From positions 1 through 43,015 of the forward strand of contig JAHBWF010000060.1 in the NCBI GenBank assembly GCA_019637105.1: DNA of 43,015 nt. The letters run 5' to 3'. A model generated the notes under the pieces. That model made no database searches. It was not told the DNA's origin and was given only the letters and a program-made list of their open reading frames with translations. Position numbers and translations under genes: made by a program. This document shows positions 1 to 7,784 of the stretch, piece after piece (positions within the stretch are counted from its first letter, which is position 1; every line of letters starts with the position of its first letter). Source of the stretch: Labilithrix sp. (GTDB lineage Bacteria; Myxococcota_A; Polyangia; Polyangiales; Polyangiaceae).

Positions 1-531
1 GCGGAGGACCTCGCGCGCCGGAGCGTCACCGGCGCCGAGAGCGTCGACGGGCTCCGGTCGACGGTCGGCGCGTCGAAGGGGGAGATCGGCCTCGCGCGGG
101 AGTCGAGCGAGGGCGCGTCGCACCAGACGCGCTCGAAGGGAGGCGCCGACGCCGCCGTCCTCGCGATCCTGTCGGGCCAGAACGCCGCCGGCATGTGGGA
201 GGCGACCGGGCGCGACGACGTGACCGTGACCGTCGAGGTGCTCCTCGCGCTGCTCCGCCTCGGCCTCACCACCGCGCACCCCGTCCACGGCGCGCAGATC
301 AAGAAGGCCGTAGACGCGCTCCTCGCGCGCCTCGGCGACGCGGCGGTCTCTCCGCGCGTGCGCGAGCTCGGGCTCGGCGCGGCGTGGCTCGTGGCGAGCG
401 GGCGCCGCACCCGTCACGCGATCGAGGACGCCGCGCGGACGGGCGGCGCCGATCTCTCCGCGCTCGCGGCGACGCTCGGCAGCGAGCCCGCGGTCCGCGC
501 GCGGCTGGATCTCCTCGCGCCGCCGCGCTGA
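1..531 (+). CDS. C-terminal part of a possible VIT/vWA-type protein (5' end outside window)
   Basis: The frame is open from base 1 to the TGA at 529-531, giving 176 residues with no start needed inside the window, so this is the 3' end of a longer gene. The last part (from about residue 65) is an Ala/Leu-rich helical segment with the words TTAHPVHGAQIKKAVDALL and AAWLVASGRRTRHAIED. I associate this arrangement with the C-terminus of VIT/von Willebrand A domain proteins of myxobacteria, but the diagnostic MIDAS motif would lie upstream and cannot be seen. Coding is supported by the uninterrupted frame and codon composition. The family assignment is a weak inference. Confidence 0.5.
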   Translation, partial: AEDLARRSVTGAESVDGLRSTVGASKGEIGLARESSEGASHQTRSKGGADAAVLAILSGQNAAGMWEATGRDDVTVTVEVLLALLRLGLTTAHPVHGAQIKKAVDALLARLGDAAVSPRVRELGLGAAWLVASGRRTRHAIEDAARTGGADLSALAATLGSEPAVRARLDLLAPPR

Positions 532-630
532 CGGCCGCGCTCACGCGGCTCGGCGTGTTCGCGTCGTCGCGCCGAGGGTCGCGGTTCATGGGGCGCGCGT
601 GGTCTGCTAGTGTCCTGCGTCCATGGATCG

Positions 631-681
631 TCGGACCGTCGCTCGGCCCGCCTCGCCCGTGAGGGCCTCGCGACGGTCCGA
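631..681. other. Long imperfect hairpin in the 532-817 intergenic gap
   Basis: A perfect 12-bp inverted repeat (631-642 with 670-681) encloses a second 5-bp stem (645-649 with 664-668), separated from the first by a 2x2 internal loop. A short CCGA/TCGG hairpin and a pyrimidine-rich tract (about 711-725) follow. No U-run directly follows the stem, so it is not a classic terminator. It could be a transcript-end structure for the upstream gene or a small structured RNA. The rest of the 286-bp gap holds nothing I recognise. Confidence 0.5.
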
Positions 682-817
682 CAAAGCCGAACGTCGGACT
701 GGGGACACGTTCCTTTCTCCTTCTCGTGCCCGAGCCCTTGCGGACTCGCGACACGAGACGACCGAGCGTGATCCGGAATCATGGCCGGCCCCGCCGATCC
801 GGACGGACGCGTAGACG

Positions 818-1684
818 ATGCGCGCGGCGATGATCCTCTGCGCCGGTCTCGGGACGCGGCTCCGCCCGCTGACCGACTGGCTCGCGAAGCCGATGGTGCC
901 CGTCGGCGACGCGCCGGCGGTCGGGCACGTCGCGTCTCGCCTCCGCGCGTCGGGGGTCGAGCGGCTGGTCGTGAACGTCCATCACCGGCCGGACGATCTC
1001 CGGGCGTGGGCCGCGGGCACGGGCGCGGCGATCTCCGAGGAGGCGGAGCTCCTCGGGACCGCGGGCGGCGTCGCGCGCGCCGCGCCGCTGCTCGGCGACG
1101 GCGACGTCCTGGTCTGGAACGGCGACATCCTGAGCGACCTCGATCCGCGCGCGCTCGAGCGCGCGCACGCGGCGTCCGGCGCGGCCGCGACGCTCGCGGT
1201 CGTGGCGCGCGCGGCCGGCGAGGGCAACGTCGGCCTCGGCGAGGGCGGGCGGATCGTCCGACTGCGCCGCGAGGCGTTCGGCGACGAGCGCGCCGGCGCC
1301 GACTTCGTCGGCGTGCACGTCGTCGGCGCCGGCCTGAGGGCGTCGCTGCCGGAGCGCGGCTGCCTCGTCGGCGACGTCTACCTCCCCGCGCTCCGCGCGG
1401 GCGCGCGCCTCGCGTCGCACGCCGTCACGAGCGCGTTCGTCGACGTGGGCAGCCTCGCGGCCTACGTCGACGCGAACCGCGCCTGGCTCGCGGCGCGCGG
1501 CGCCTCGTCGTGGGCCGCGCCCGACGCGCGCGTGTCGGCGAGCGTGGACGGCTCGATCGTCGGCGCCGGCTCCGTCGTCGAGGCCGCCGCGCTCCGCTGC
1601 GTCGTCTGGCCGGGCACCCACGTCCGCGAGCCCGTCGCGGACGCCGTCGTGACGCCCCACGGCGTGGCGCGCCTCCCGTCGTGA
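818..1684 (+). CDS. Sugar-1-phosphate nucleotidyltransferase (NDP-sugar pyrophosphorylase)
   Basis: This 288-residue protein belongs to the nucleotidyltransferase family that makes NDP-sugars from a sugar phosphate and an NTP, for cell-wall or polysaccharide synthesis in the cytoplasm. The signature loop GLGTRLRPLT lies at residues 10-19, followed by KPMVPVGDAP. LGTAGG follows in the nucleotide-binding region, and WNGDILSDLD carries the metal-binding Asp. After about residue 215 there is a short hexapeptide-like tail (SASVDGSIVGAGSVV) resembling a truncated left-handed beta-helix. The size fits MurU/HddC-type enzymes rather than full GlmU. The sugar specificity cannot be read from the sequence. 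No clear Shine-Dalgarno precedes the ATG. ATG 818 was chosen because the family starts a few residues before the Gly-rich loop. Confidence 0.88.
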   Translation: MRAAMILCAGLGTRLRPLTDWLAKPMVPVGDAPAVGHVASRLRASGVERLVVNVHHRPDDLRAWAAGTGAAISEEAELLGTAGGVARAAPLLGDGDVLVWNGDILSDLDPRALERAHAASGAAATLAVVARAAGEGNVGLGEGGRIVRLRREAFGDERAGADFVGVHVVGAGLRASLPERGCLVGDVYLPALRAGARLASHAVTSAFVDVGSLAAYVDANRAWLAARGASSWAAPDARVSASVDGSIVGAGSVVEAAALRCVVWPGTHVREPVADAVVTPHGVARLPS

Positions 1685-1703
1685 CGTCCGCCGCCGCTCT
1701 TCG

Positions 1704-1741
1704 AGCCAGGCTCGGCCCAGTCAGCCAGGCTCGGCCCAGTC
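1704..1741. repeat. 19-bp tandem duplication between convergent genes
   Basis: Two exact copies of a 19-bp unit (1704-1722 and 1723-1741) fill the gap between the convergent pyrophosphorylase and lipoprotein genes. The second copy runs into the stop codon of the minus-strand gene (1740-1742). A 5-bp stem (CGAGC-CAG-GCTCG) lies at the left edge. Confidence 0.9.
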
Positions 1742-3023
1742 AGTCGAGGTACTGCTCGATGCCCGCGGCCCCGCCGACGACGACGGGCGCGCCGATCGCG
1801 GTCGGGACGAGGCGGGCGCCGCGGCGGGGGACGCGGAGCGGGACCTCGCGCGCGCCGGCGGGCGTCGCGCGGTAGGCGCGGGTGGCGCCGGTCGCGTCGT
1901 CGCCGAGGATGAAGGCGGCGTCCGGCGCGAGGGCGTAGGCCTCGGCGCGCGCGAGCGGGACGGCGTCCGCCCAGGTCGCCGGCGCGCACTCGGCCGCGCA
2001 CGCGAGATCGAGGACGCGCACGGGCGCGTCGCCGCCGCCGGCCACCGCGACGTGCCCGTTGTCGAGCGCGGTCGCGCCGCAGCCCTTCACCGGATCCGCG
2101 GGGAAGGGGAGCGGCGTCGCGAGCGACGCGCCGGGCGCGAGCAGCTCGGCGCCGGCCGCGCCCGCGTCGCCGCCGACGACGACCAGGCCGCGCCCGGGCA
2201 CGAACGTCGCGCACGCGCCCTCGCGCGGCGCGGTGAGCGCCGCGAAGGAGCTCGCGCCCTCCGGATCGATCACGAGCACGCGCGCCGTCGGGCCGCCCGC
2301 TGCGCGCGTCGCGCCGACGACGTACTGCGTCCCGTCGGGGGCCGTCACGGTCGCGCCGCCGGCCACCTCGCCGAACGCGCCGCCCACCGGCGGGTCGAGG
2401 GGGTAGCTGGCGGCGTCGGAGAGGTCGAACGTCGTCGCGCCCTCGTCGTCGATGACGAGCACGGCCGTGCCGACGCTCGCGAGCGAGCGCGCCGACCGCG
2501 GCAGCACGGGCGGGCTCGCGAGCGGCTTCAGCGCGAGGAGGTCGTAGAGGATGGTCGCCGAGCCGTTGGCGGCGAGGATGAAGCGGCCCGAGACCACCGC
2601 GGTGACCGCGGGATCGAACGCCTCGGGCCCACGAGGCAGGCGCGCGAGCTCGCCGGTCCGTTGAACGAAGACCTCGAGCGTCGTGTTCTCGAGCGCGCCC
2701 CACTGGACGAGCAGCGTCTCGCCGCGGACGACCACCTGTCCGGTCGCGTCGAGCCCCGAGATCGCGAGGGCGCCCACCTCGGTGCGCTGCTGCGCGCCGA
2801 GCCGGACCGAGTCGACCGGGAGCTCCGCGCGGGCGATCTCGGTGCGCGCGCCGTCGAGCGCGACCTTCTCGGCGACGAGCGTGACCGCGGCGGGCGCGCG
2901 CGAGAACACGTCGACCTCGTCGCCGGTCACGAGGCTCACGGTCCCCTCCGGCGTGCCGCTGCACGCGGCCGCCGACGCGACCAGCGCCGCCGCGCCGAAC
3001 GTCTTCCTCCGGGCCCGACCCAT
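1740..3023 (-). CDS. Predicted lipoprotein, possible beta-propeller
   Basis: This 427-residue protein has an Arg/Lys-rich N-terminus, a hydrophobic Ala/Val stretch and a lipobox-like VASAAAC near residue 21, so it is probably a lipoprotein on the outer membrane or cell surface. The rest is rich in Gly/Ala/Val with repeated hydrophobic strands and short turns (for example VLVIDDEGATTFDLSD, YVVGATRAAGGPTARVLVIDPEG, GLVVVGGDAG and HVAVAGGGDAPVRVLDLAC). That pattern is what a kelch-like or YVTN-like propeller shows. Two Cys in LACAAECAP may pair. It is divergent from argS across a gap with a G11 run. I do not recognise a specific family or substrate. Confidence 0.75.
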   Translation of the reverse strand: MGRARRKTFGAAALVASAAACSGTPEGTVSLVTGDEVDVFSRAPAAVTLVAEKVALDGARTEIARAELPVDSVRLGAQQRTEVGALAISGLDATGQVVVRGETLLVQWGALENTTLEVFVQRTGELARLPRGPEAFDPAVTAVVSGRFILAANGSATILYDLLALKPLASPPVLPRSARSLASVGTAVLVIDDEGATTFDLSDAASYPLDPPVGGAFGEVAGGATVTAPDGTQYVVGATRAAGGPTARVLVIDPEGASSFAALTAPREGACATFVPGRGLVVVGGDAGAAGAELLAPGASLATPLPFPADPVKGCGATALDNGHVAVAGGGDAPVRVLDLACAAECAPATWADAVPLARAEAYALAPDAAFILGDDATGATRAYRATPAGAREVPLRVPRRGARLVPTAIGAPVVVGGAAGIEQYLD

Positions 3024-3079
3024 CGACGGTCCTCGTTAGCACGGCCGGGGCGTCGCCGAGGCGCGATTCACCGGCCGCC

Positions 3080-3090
3080 GGGGGGGGGGG
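3080..3090 (+). repeat. Homopolymeric G11 tract in a divergent promoter region
   Basis: Eleven consecutive G residues lie between the minus-strand lipoprotein (start 3023) and argS (start 3222). They are flanked by GGCCG on the left and CGGCC on the right. Such runs are prone to slippage and also to sequencing error. Confidence 0.9.
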
Positions 3091-3221
3091 CGGCCTCGAA
3101 GCTCGACCGCGGTCCGGTCGCGTGGAGAGGTCGGCGGGGCGGAGGGCCGGCCGCCGGGAGCCGCGCCCGCCGCCGCAAAGTTGGCCGCCGCCGCCGGCGC
3201 GAGATAGCCGGAAGGAGCCGC

Positions 3222-5069
3222 ATGAGCCTCGTGGAACGTGTCCGGACGTCGATCGACGACGCCCTCCGCCGCCTCGCCGAAGGCGGCGCCCTGGGCGAGG
3301 CCGGACCGCGCGCGCTCGCGGAGGCCGCGGGGGCGTGGAGCGTGGAGCGCCCGAAGCGCGCCGAGCACGGCGACTACGCCACGAACGCCGCCATGGTGCT
3401 GACGAAGAGGGTGGGGATCTCGCCGCGGGCGGTGGCGGAGAAGCTCGTCGCCGCGCTCGCCGGCGACGCCGTGGTCCAGAGCGCGGAGATCGCGGGCCCG
3501 GGCTTCGTGAACCTCCGGATCCACGCGCGCGCGGTCCACGAGGAGCTCGCCGCGATCCTCGCCGCGGGCCCGGCGTACGGGCGCGCCGCCGCGGCGACCG
3601 GGGAGCGCGTCAACGTCGAGTTTGTGAGCGCGAACCCGACCGGACCGATCACCGTGGCGGCCGCGCGCAACGGCGTCTTCGGCGACGCCGTCGCGTCGCT
3701 CCTCGAGCTCACCGGGCACCGCGTCACGCGCGAGTACTACATCAACGACTTCGGTAACCAGATACGGGCCTTCGCCGAGAGCGTGCGCCTCGCCCACGAG
3801 GGCGCGCCGCGCGGCGAAGGGCACTACCAGGGCGCGTACGTCGACGAGATCGCGCGCTGGCTCGAGACGCGCGCGCCGGATCCGTTCGCCGTCGACGACG
3901 CCGAGCTCGCGCGCACCTGCATCACGGCGATGCTCCACGGCGTCCCGGGCTCGAAGACGCTCCCCGGCATCCGCGAGACGCTCGCGGATCTCGGGATCCG
4001 CTTCGACGTCTGGTTCAGCGAGGAGTCGCTCCATCGCTGGGGCAACGTCGACGTCGCCGTCGAGAAGCTGCGCGCCGCCGGCTTCCTCGTCGACAAGGAC
4101 GGCGCGACGTTCTTCGTGGCCGGCGGCGCCGCCGCGGCCGCCGAGGACGGCGCCCAGGCCGGCCGCGAGAAGAAGGCCGAGGGCGACAAGGACCGCGTCG
4201 TCCGGAAGAGCGACGGCGCGTTCACGTATTTCGCGAGCGACGTCGCCTACCACTCGGACAAGCTCTCGCGCGGCTACGATCGCCTGATCGACGTCTGGGG
4301 CGCCGATCACCACGGCTACATCCCCCGGATGAGGAACGTCCTCGACGCGCTCGGCCTGCCGTCGTCGCGGTTCGAGGTCCTCCTCTACCAGCTCGTCAAC
4401 ATCCTGCGCGGCGGCGAGCTCGTCAAATCGAGCAAGCGCGCGGGCAACGTCGTCACGGCCGACGAGGTCATGGACGAGATCGACGAGGCGGCCGGGCGCG
4501 AAGGCGCGGGGCGCGACGCGCTCCGGTTCTTCTTCCTCTCGCGGAGCGCCAACACGACCGTCGACTTCGACCTCGAGATCGCGAAGAAGAAATCGCTCGA
4601 CAACCCCGTCTTCTACGTCCAGTACGGGCACGCGCGGCTCTCCTCGATCCTCCGCAAGGCCGAAGGGATCGGCGCCTTCCAGCCGGCGCCGGCGAGCCTC
4701 GACGGGTGGGCGAAGCTCGACCACCCCGACGAGCTCGCCCTCGGCATCCAGCTCGCGCGCTGGCCCGACGTGCTCGCCGAGGCCTCCGCGCTCCGCGAGC
4801 CTCACCGCGTCGTGTTCTACGTCCAGGACCTCGCGCGCGACTTCCAGAGCTACTTCACGCGCATGAAGTCCGACCCGGTCCTCCCGCGGGACTCGACGCG
4901 CGCGGACGCCGCGTGGGCCGAGACCTGGGACCACGAGAAGACCACCGCGCGGCTCGGATGGATCCGGGCCATCCGCGCGGTGTACGCCGCGGCGCTCGCC
5001 GCGATCGGGATCTCGCGGCCCGATCGCATGGACCTGCCGCAGGCGACCGAGGAAGAAGCGATCACGTAG
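3222..5069 (+). CDS. argS: Arginyl-tRNA synthetase
   Basis: The 615-residue enzyme charges tRNA-Arg in the cytoplasm. It has the N-terminal additional domain (residues 1 to about 125, with GPGFVNLRI), the class I catalytic domain starting at VEFVSANPTGP, the ArgRS-typical REYYINDFGNQI, the KMSKS-equivalent KSSKRAGN at 402-409, and a C-terminal DALR-type anticodon-binding domain ending GISRPDRM. ATG 3222 is preceded by GGAG; the frame stays open far upstream but that part has no family similarity. The HIGH motif is degenerate: after SANPTGP the residues are ITVAAARNG, so the usual His-X-Gly-His is TVAA (144-147). About residues 305-320 hold a charged insert (AAAAAEDGAQAGREKKAEGD). Confidence 0.97.
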   Translation: MSLVERVRTSIDDALRRLAEGGALGEAGPRALAEAAGAWSVERPKRAEHGDYATNAAMVLTKRVGISPRAVAEKLVAALAGDAVVQSAEIAGPGFVNLRIHARAVHEELAAILAAGPAYGRAAAATGERVNVEFVSANPTGPITVAAARNGVFGDAVASLLELTGHRVTREYYINDFGNQIRAFAESVRLAHEGAPRGEGHYQGAYVDEIARWLETRAPDPFAVDDAELARTCITAMLHGVPGSKTLPGIRETLADLGIRFDVWFSEESLHRWGNVDVAVEKLRAAGFLVDKDGATFFVAGGAAAAAEDGAQAGREKKAEGDKDRVVRKSDGAFTYFASDVAYHSDKLSRGYDRLIDVWGADHHGYIPRMRNVLDALGLPSSRFEVLLYQLVNILRGGELVKSSKRAGNVVTADEVMDEIDEAAGREGAGRDALRFFFLSRSANTTVDFDLEIAKKKSLDNPVFYVQYGHARLSSILRKAEGIGAFQPAPASLDGWAKLDHPDELALGIQLARWPDVLAEASALREPHRVVFYVQDLARDFQSYFTRMKSDPVLPRDSTRADAAWAETWDHEKTTARLGWIRAIRAVYAAALAAIGISRPDRMDLPQATEEEAIT

Positions 5070-5075
5070 CCGGCG

Positions 5076-5091
5076 CGCGCCCGCGGGCGCG
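5076..5091. other. 16-bp palindrome between argS and the SPOR gene
   Basis: A perfect GC-only palindrome sits in the 44-bp gap after the argS stop. It could form a 6-bp stem with a 4-nt loop. No U-run follows, so it may pause or process the transcript rather than end it. Confidence 0.4.
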
Positions 5092-5113
5092 GGGAGCCAA
5101 CACGAGGACGACC

Positions 5114-5929
5114 ATGATGGAGCAAGGGAGCGTGAGGAACCTCGAGCAGATCCAGGAGAGCGACGCCGGCGGCGGGACGCCTCGCGGCGTGACGATCCTG
5201 CTCGTCGCGCTCGGCGCCGGCTGCATCGTGTTCGCCGCGCTCGCGCTCGGCGGCAAGCGCGGCGGCGGGGCGGCGCAGAAGGTCGATCCGCTGGGCGAGC
5301 TCGTCACGCAGCAAGGCAAGAGCGGGCAGGGCGCGAAGGCGACCGATCTGTCGTCGCGCGACGTGACGTTCCCGGGCATCCTCAGCGACGAAGGGGCGCC
5401 TACGACCGCGCTCGCGGCGGTGAAGGGCGGATCGAAGGGTGGCGCGCAGGCGCCCGCCGAGCCGCCGGCGGCGATCGTCCTCTCGGCGCCGATGGGCGCG
5501 GGGACGGGCGGCGAGGCCTCGCCGCCCCCGCCGACGGATCGGCTGCCGGTCGTGCCGCTCCCGGCGCAGAACGTGCTCGAGGCGTCTCCGGTCGTCACGC
5601 GCCCGCGCGACTCGCTGACCCGCGCCGCCAACGACGCCGCTCAGATGGGCGCCGCGACGGGGCCGGCGGCGCCGCCCGGCAAGGAAGGCGGCTACCAGCT
5701 CCAGGTGAGCTCGTTCCGCTCGCAGACGGAGGCGGAGAGCTTCGCGGCTCAGCTTCGCGCGCGCGGTCACAAGGCGTACGTGCTCGAGGCGCGCGTGCCC
5801 AACCGTGGAACCTGGTACCGCGTCCGCATCGGGCCGTTCTCGAGCCAGCACGCGGCGGCGAGCTACCGGGTGGGCTTCGAGGGCCGCGAGCACGTCGTCC
5901 CGTTCATCGTTCAGCCCCAAGGCAAGTGA
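5114..5929 (+). CDS. SPOR-domain membrane protein (FtsN-like)
   Basis: This 271-residue bitopic inner-membrane protein has a short cytoplasmic N-terminus, one membrane segment at about residues 28-48 (VTILLVALGAGCIVFAALAL), a Pro/Gly/Ala-rich periplasmic linker, and a C-terminal SPOR domain from about residue 195 (GGYQLQVSSFRSQTEAESFA ... GTWYRVRIGPFSSQHAAASY). SPOR domains bind denuded septal peptidoglycan, so a role in division is likely. Placement directly after argS is seen in other proteobacteria-related genomes and supports co-transcription. ATG 5114 is preceded by GAGG; a second ATG follows immediately at 5117. Confidence 0.9.
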   Translation: MMEQGSVRNLEQIQESDAGGGTPRGVTILLVALGAGCIVFAALALGGKRGGGAAQKVDPLGELVTQQGKSGQGAKATDLSSRDVTFPGILSDEGAPTTALAAVKGGSKGGAQAPAEPPAAIVLSAPMGAGTGGEASPPPPTDRLPVVPLPAQNVLEASPVVTRPRDSLTRAANDAAQMGAATGPAAPPGKEGGYQLQVSSFRSQTEAESFAAQLRARGHKAYVLEARVPNRGTWYRVRIGPFSSQHAAASYRVGFEGREHVVPFIVQPQGK

Positions 5930-5994
5930 CGCCTGCGGTGTTCTCGCTCGCGTTCGACGCGGCGCGTGCATCGACTGCGTCCGTGTGCCAAGTT

Positions 5995-6000
5995 AAGGAG
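5995..6000 (+). promoter_or_regulatory. Shine-Dalgarno of the 53-residue membrane peptide
   Basis: AAGGAG ends 6 nt before the ATG at 6007, ideal spacing, and is the main reason for calling that small gene. Confidence 0.65.
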
Positions 6001-6006
6001 TGACCG

Positions 6007-6168
6007 ATGCGCGGCGCGATGTCTCTTCCGCTCTGGAGCGTCGCGCTCGTGCTCGCCGCGGTCGCGCCGTTCGTCGCGCGCGCGCTGGCCTCGGCGTTCG
6101 AGCGCCGTGCGCACGAACGGACCAAGCGCATACTTGCGCAGCGGCCGGCGCGACCCCAAACAGGTTGA
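6007..6168 (+). CDS. Small single-pass membrane protein (53 residues)
   Basis: An ATG six bases after AAGGAG opens a 53-codon frame ending TGA. The peptide begins MRGAMSLPLW, continues with a hydrophobic segment at about residues 7-24 (LPLWSVALVLAAVAPFVA), and ends in a basic amphipathic stretch (FERRAHERTKRILAQRPARP). This fits a one-pass membrane protein with a basic tail. It follows the SPOR gene by 77 bp and is followed by a hairpin (6207-6231) and the amidotransferase-like gene. It is unrecognised. Support comes from the ribosome-binding site, the membrane-segment pattern and the following terminator-like stem. Confidence 0.6.
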   Translation: MRGAMSLPLWSVALVLAAVAPFVARALASAFERRAHERTKRILAQRPARPQTG

Positions 6169-6206
6169 TGCAGCCGAGGCGTCCACGAGGCGAGAGCCGT
6201 CGTCCG

Positions 6207-6231
6207 CGGCTTCCATCGGCCGCCGAAGCCG
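6207..6231 (+). terminator. Terminator-like hairpin after the small membrane gene
   Basis: A 7-bp stem CGGCTTC/GAAGCCG with an 11-nt loop is followed by a comparatively AT- and T-rich stretch (ATTAACTTCTCTC). It lies between the small membrane gene and the amidotransferase-like gene. Confidence 0.45.
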
Positions 6232-6279
6232 ATTAACTTCTCTCTACGCTGAAGCGCTCCGCGCCGAGGAGATCGAACA

Positions 6280-7137
6280 ATGGCACGTCTGTTCGGATTG
6301 ATCGGAAATCGCGCAGACCTCGCGGGTCGCGTCCTCGGCTCGGAGAAGGACGCGCTCACGGTGCAGTCGCGCGGTGGACAGCTCGGTTGGGGCGTCGGCT
6401 TCTATCAAGGGGGCGAGGTCCTGATGCGGCGCCGCCCGATCGACGACCACGCGTCGGTGGACGTGGCGAAGGTCGCGAGCGACGTCCGCGCGGATCTGCT
6501 CGTCGGGCACGTCCGGAACGCGACCGTCGGATCGCTGCGCACCGAGAACACGCACCCGTTCCGCTACCGGCAGTGGCTCTTCGCGATGACGGGCACGCTC
6601 TCCTCGTTCGACGCGATCCGCGAGCGCCTCGTCGCGAGCGTGCCGGAGTTCTTGCGCTCGTCGATCCGCGGCGAGACGGACGCGGAGATCCTCTTCTACG
6701 TCTTCCTCTCGTTCTTGCACGACGCGGGCCGCTTGAACGACGCGCTGACGCCGCCGTCCTTCGTGCGCGACGCCCTCCGCTCGTGCGTGGCCGTCGTCGA
6801 CGGCCTGGCCGCGGAGGTCGGCGGCGCGCCTTCGCAGGTCAACGTCATGCTCTCGGACGGCGAGAACCTCTTCGCCCTCCACCGCGGCGCGGAGATGGGC
6901 ATCCACACGCTCTCCGGCAAGAGCGACGCGGACGCGCTCATCGGCGACGACCTCGCGCTGCGGCGCAAGACCCCCGAGCTCGCGCAGATGCACTTCACGC
7001 TCCTCGCCAGCGACTTCGACGAGCAGTGGTCGCTCGCCGCGTCCTCGCCGGCGGCCCAGTCGCGCTGGCAGGCGGTCCCGGAACGTGCGATCGTCACCGT
7101 CGAGCGTGGGCAACAACCGCACATCGAAGCGCTCTGA
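6280..7137 (+). CDS. Class II glutamine amidotransferase-like protein lacking the catalytic Cys
   Basis: The 285-residue protein has the fold markers of class II (Ntn) amidotransferases of the YafJ/EgtC type: N-terminal RLFGLIGN, LGWGVGFYQGGE, the HVRNATVG box (usual HxRxAT), ENTHPFRY and a late VNVMLSDGENLFALH. The two residues needed for glutaminase activity are altered. Position 2, normally the nucleophilic Cys exposed after Met removal, is Ala (MARLFGL). The usual HNG oxyanion motif reads MTG (103-105). It is therefore probably a non-catalytic relative with a structural or regulatory role. GAGGAG about 7 nt before the ATG gives a good ribosome-binding site. The 3' end overlaps the next gene. 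Confidence 0.85.
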   Translation: MARLFGLIGNRADLAGRVLGSEKDALTVQSRGGQLGWGVGFYQGGEVLMRRRPIDDHASVDVAKVASDVRADLLVGHVRNATVGSLRTENTHPFRYRQWLFAMTGTLSSFDAIRERLVASVPEFLRSSIRGETDAEILFYVFLSFLHDAGRLNDALTPPSFVRDALRSCVAVVDGLAAEVGGAPSQVNVMLSDGENLFALHRGAEMGIHTLSGKSDADALIGDDLALRRKTPELAQMHFTLLASDFDEQWSLAASSPAAQSRWQAVPERAIVTVERGQQPHIEAL

Positions 7138-7762
7138 GCGCCCCGGTCGAGCCCCGTCGCGCGTCGCGCTCGCGTCGCTGCTCGTCGCCGCGTGCGGAGG
7201 CGGCGCGTGGGAGACCGCGACCGAGCTGCCCAAGACCCCGCGCCGACCCGACGGCGTCGCCCTCGAGCCTCCCCCCGCGATGCCGCCTCCCGCCGACCGA
7301 GCGGAGGCGCGCGGCGTCGTCGCGCTCCGCGAGCCGCTCGCGGACAAGGACGTCGAGGAGGTGGTCCAGGCGTACATCCGCGCGTTCGAGCGCGAGGACG
7401 ACCAGGCGCTCGTCCAGCTCGTCGCCCAGGAGGCGGCGAGCCTCGGGCGGGCGGGGAGCAGCCGGCAGCAGCTCATCGACGTCTGGCGCACGAAGATGAA
7501 GAGCTTCGAGTACCAGCGGCTCGCGGGCCTCGAGGTCGCGCGCGTCTCGCAGATGGAGCGGCACACCTACGAGACGCTCGGCGGCCCCGACACGCCCGAG
7601 CGGCCCGCCGAGATGCGCCCCGGCGATCTGTACGTCCGGGTGCCGATCACCACGCCGCGGGTGGGCTCGGAGCAGCTCTTCGGTGACGTGCTCGTCCTCT
7701 TGCTCCGGCGCGAGGACGGGCGCCTGAAGATCGCCGGTCAGGCCGACGAGACCGACAACTGA
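7085..7762 (+). CDS. Small predicted lipoprotein (SnoaL/NTF2-like size)
   Basis: The 225-residue protein has a basic N-terminus, a short hydrophobic stretch and lipobox LVAAC (Cys at about residue 37), followed by a Pro-rich linker. From about residue 85 there is a compact domain starting VEEVVQAYIRAFEREDDQALVQLVAQEAASL and ending in strands (DLYVRVPITT, VLVLLLRREDGRLKIAG). An N-terminal helix with an acidic ED pair followed by strands resembles NTF2-like folds; this is inference. The GTG start at 7085 overlaps the upstream gene by 53 nt. GTG 7106 is an alternative, and neither has a good Shine-Dalgarno. Overlap suggests co-expression with the amidotransferase-like gene. Confidence 0.75.
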   Translation: MRSSPSSVGNNRTSKRSERPGRAPSRVALASLLVAACGGGAWETATELPKTPRRPDGVALEPPPAMPPPADRAEARGVVALREPLADKDVEEVVQAYIRAFEREDDQALVQLVAQEAASLGRAGSSRQQLIDVWRTKMKSFEYQRLAGLEVARVSQMERHTYETLGGPDTPERPAEMRPGDLYVRVPITTPRVGSEQLFGDVLVLLLRREDGRLKIAGQADETDN

Positions 7763-7782
7763 GCCGGCGCGCTTCCGCCGGC
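7763..7782. terminator. Hairpin between convergent genes
   Basis: A 7-bp stem GCCGGCG/CGCCGGC with a 6-nt loop occupies the 22-bp gap between the convergent lipoprotein and FHA-activator genes. No U-run is present, so its termination strength is uncertain. Confidence 0.45.
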
Positions 7783-7784
7783 GC

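Noticed and set aside
3036-4934. Open frame antisense to argS
   Set aside because: Shadow of the argS codon bias; no start signal or family features.
6288-6305. TGGCACG-like -24 element at the start of the amidotransferase-like gene
   Set aside because: It is the coding sequence of MARL and the -12 GC is not at the required distance.
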